A stretch of 64,000 bases of DNA from Prunella strophiata (lineage: Eukaryota; Chordata; Aves; Passeriformes; Prunellidae), in NCBI GenBank assembly GCA_036583965.1, contig JAZBQD010000027.1, positions 5,412,187 to 5,476,186 of the forward strand. The letters run 5' to 3'. A program made the position numbers and the translations under genes. The notes under the pieces were generated by a model that was not told the DNA's origin, searched no databases, and was given only the letters and a program-made list of their open reading frames with translations. This document shows, one piece after another, positions 62,801 through 64,000 of this stretch; the stretch's first letter is position 1, and each line of letters begins with the position of its first letter.

Positions 62801-64000
62801 CTAAACTTTCTAGATTGGTGTAAAAGGAAAAGCATCTTGAATTCCTTGGCCTGATGCCCTATTGAAGCATCAATTCATATGCCATTTCAGAGTGGGCCTG
62901 GCTAGCAAGTGCTTCTGTTGGAATCCTGAAAAGCTTCCACAGATATCCAGGCATGGACACCTGGCAAACAGGAGCTGTCTGATGGACACAGCCAGTGTCC
63001 ATCCCAAGAGCTGGAGCAACTGAAAATCCCACCTGCTCTACCTCTAGGTATGAGGAGATCAGCAGAGAGCTGTGCAAGGATGCAGCACTGAGACAGAATT
63101 CATGTAGTGCACCCCACTGTGGTTAGTGACAGCAAAAGACTGAGGAGGGAATGTGTCACTTCCCAGTGAATAGGTGAAGCCAGAAGAGCATGACTGATTT
63201 ATTTCTGATTAAAGTTTCTTAAAAATTGCTGCTGTGACTATTGTACATCTTGATGACTTTTAAACAGAAACACAAAGCTGTAATTAAAATTATTATATTT
63301 AAAAGAATGGTTGTTCTTTTAAGGATATTGGAATAAAACTAGAGAATGTACGTGCCATGCTAAGAAGAGAAAAAAGGAGAAAAGGAAAAGGGAGAAGAAA
63401 AAAAGGAAGAAGAAGAAGAAAGGAGAAGGAGGAGAAGGAGAAGGAGGAGAAGGAGGAGAAGGAGGAGAAGGAGGAGAAGAAGGAGAAGAAGACCCTTTTG
63501 TTCAAACTATAGGTGGCTAAATGCAATGAACTCCTAGTAGTGCTCAGTTCTACTGAAAATGCCTTTCATGTTCAAAGGATCTTTCTTCCAAGAATTTTGA
63601 GCTTTTTCAAATTATCTAGGGCCTTAAATCTTTGCAGCTTTCTCTGGTGCTACTTATGCAGCCTTCTGTGCCTCCCTTGCTGAAGCCACCCCTTGGTGCT
63701 CATTGATGACTCCCTCAGGTTTTACTGATCAGGCCATGGCAGAGAACAATTCTCTGGCTACATTCCTGTATGTGCCACTTGCAAATTTCAAAATTTCAGG
63801 CTGCTCATGGCCCCTGTAGCTGCACTGACAGATGAGCAGCACAAGGAAGGTGGTTCTCAATGGAAAAGTGAGTTCTCCCTTTACTTGGGAAGTGATGGGG
63901 AGGAGAGGGAGGAGGAGGTCTAAATTTCCAATTTACTGAATTGACAGATGTAGTCATTTGTAGTATGTCAGCTTTTCTGAGATGTCTTTCTACAAATTCA
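59893..64000. other. Gene desert, right end
   Basis: No gene is recognised up to the window edge. A GC-richer block at 60.66-61.0 kb has a 135-codon minus frame without a recognisable domain. The GAA tract lies at 63.36-63.49 kb. Human synteny would place LRP8 beyond this side, but no LDL-receptor repeat codons are visible. Confidence 0.55.
63362..63492 (+). repeat. GAA/GGAGAA polypurine tract
   Basis: About 131 bp are purine only: A-rich first, then GAA, then regular GGAGAA repeats. It can form H-DNA in principle, and the Ser/Phe-rich minus-strand frame through it is an artefact. Confidence 0.95.

Noticed and set aside
50173..64000. LRP8 exons expected from human synteny
   Set aside because: No cysteine-rich LDL-receptor repeat codons are visible; the gene is probably beyond the right edge.

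Overview
The window is vertebrate nuclear DNA and almost certainly avian. It is mostly AT-leaning, intron-rich or intergenic sequence with two GC/CpG-rich islands. It carries 3'-end fragments of CR1-type LINEs (with their terminal ATTCTGTG-like repeats) and a solo LTR whose sequence resembles an endogenous retrovirus LTR common in bird genomes. There is no prokaryotic-style gene packing, and most short open frames are chance.

One protein-coding gene can be rebuilt with confidence: a complete four-exon DMRTB1 (DMRT6) on the minus strand, 15413 down to 9549. Its DM zinc-finger domain is intact. All four exons join in phase through GT/AG junctions, giving 828 nt of CDS (275 residues plus stop). 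A TATA box lies at 15466-15473 and an AATAAA signal about 32 nt past the stop, so the spliced transcript should be only about 0.9 kb. In mammals DMRTB1 acts in spermatogonia at the mitosis-to-meiosis switch. The promoter and first exon sit in a CpG island (about 14.78-15.74 kb).

Layout. 0-3.9 kb: gene-poor, with one CR1 fragment. 3.94-4.40 kb: an orphan CpG island with no recognised gene. 4.4-9.5 kb: gene-poor, with one good CR1 fragment and one relic. 9.5-15.5 kb: DMRTB1. 18.14-19.67 kb: a 24-bp satellite of about 64 visually identical copies. 23.06-24.69 kb: a 1.63-kb pure-purine GGGAA/GGAA array. 24.7-64 kb: a long gene desert with a CR1 fragment (38.3 kb), a perfect short hairpin (42.56 kb), a 76-bp duplication carrying a TATAAA (50.0 kb), a solo LTR (59.0-59.6 kb), a 38-bp duplication (59.8 kb), and a GAA-type purine tract (63.4 kb).

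From remembered human gene order, GLIS1 lies beyond the 3' end of DMRTB1 and LRP8 beyond its 5' end. I found no exon of either, so the flanks read as intergenic here. The most notable unexplained features are the two large tandem arrays within about 9 kb upstream of the DMRTB1 promoter, and the orphan CpG island 5 kb beyond its 3' end.
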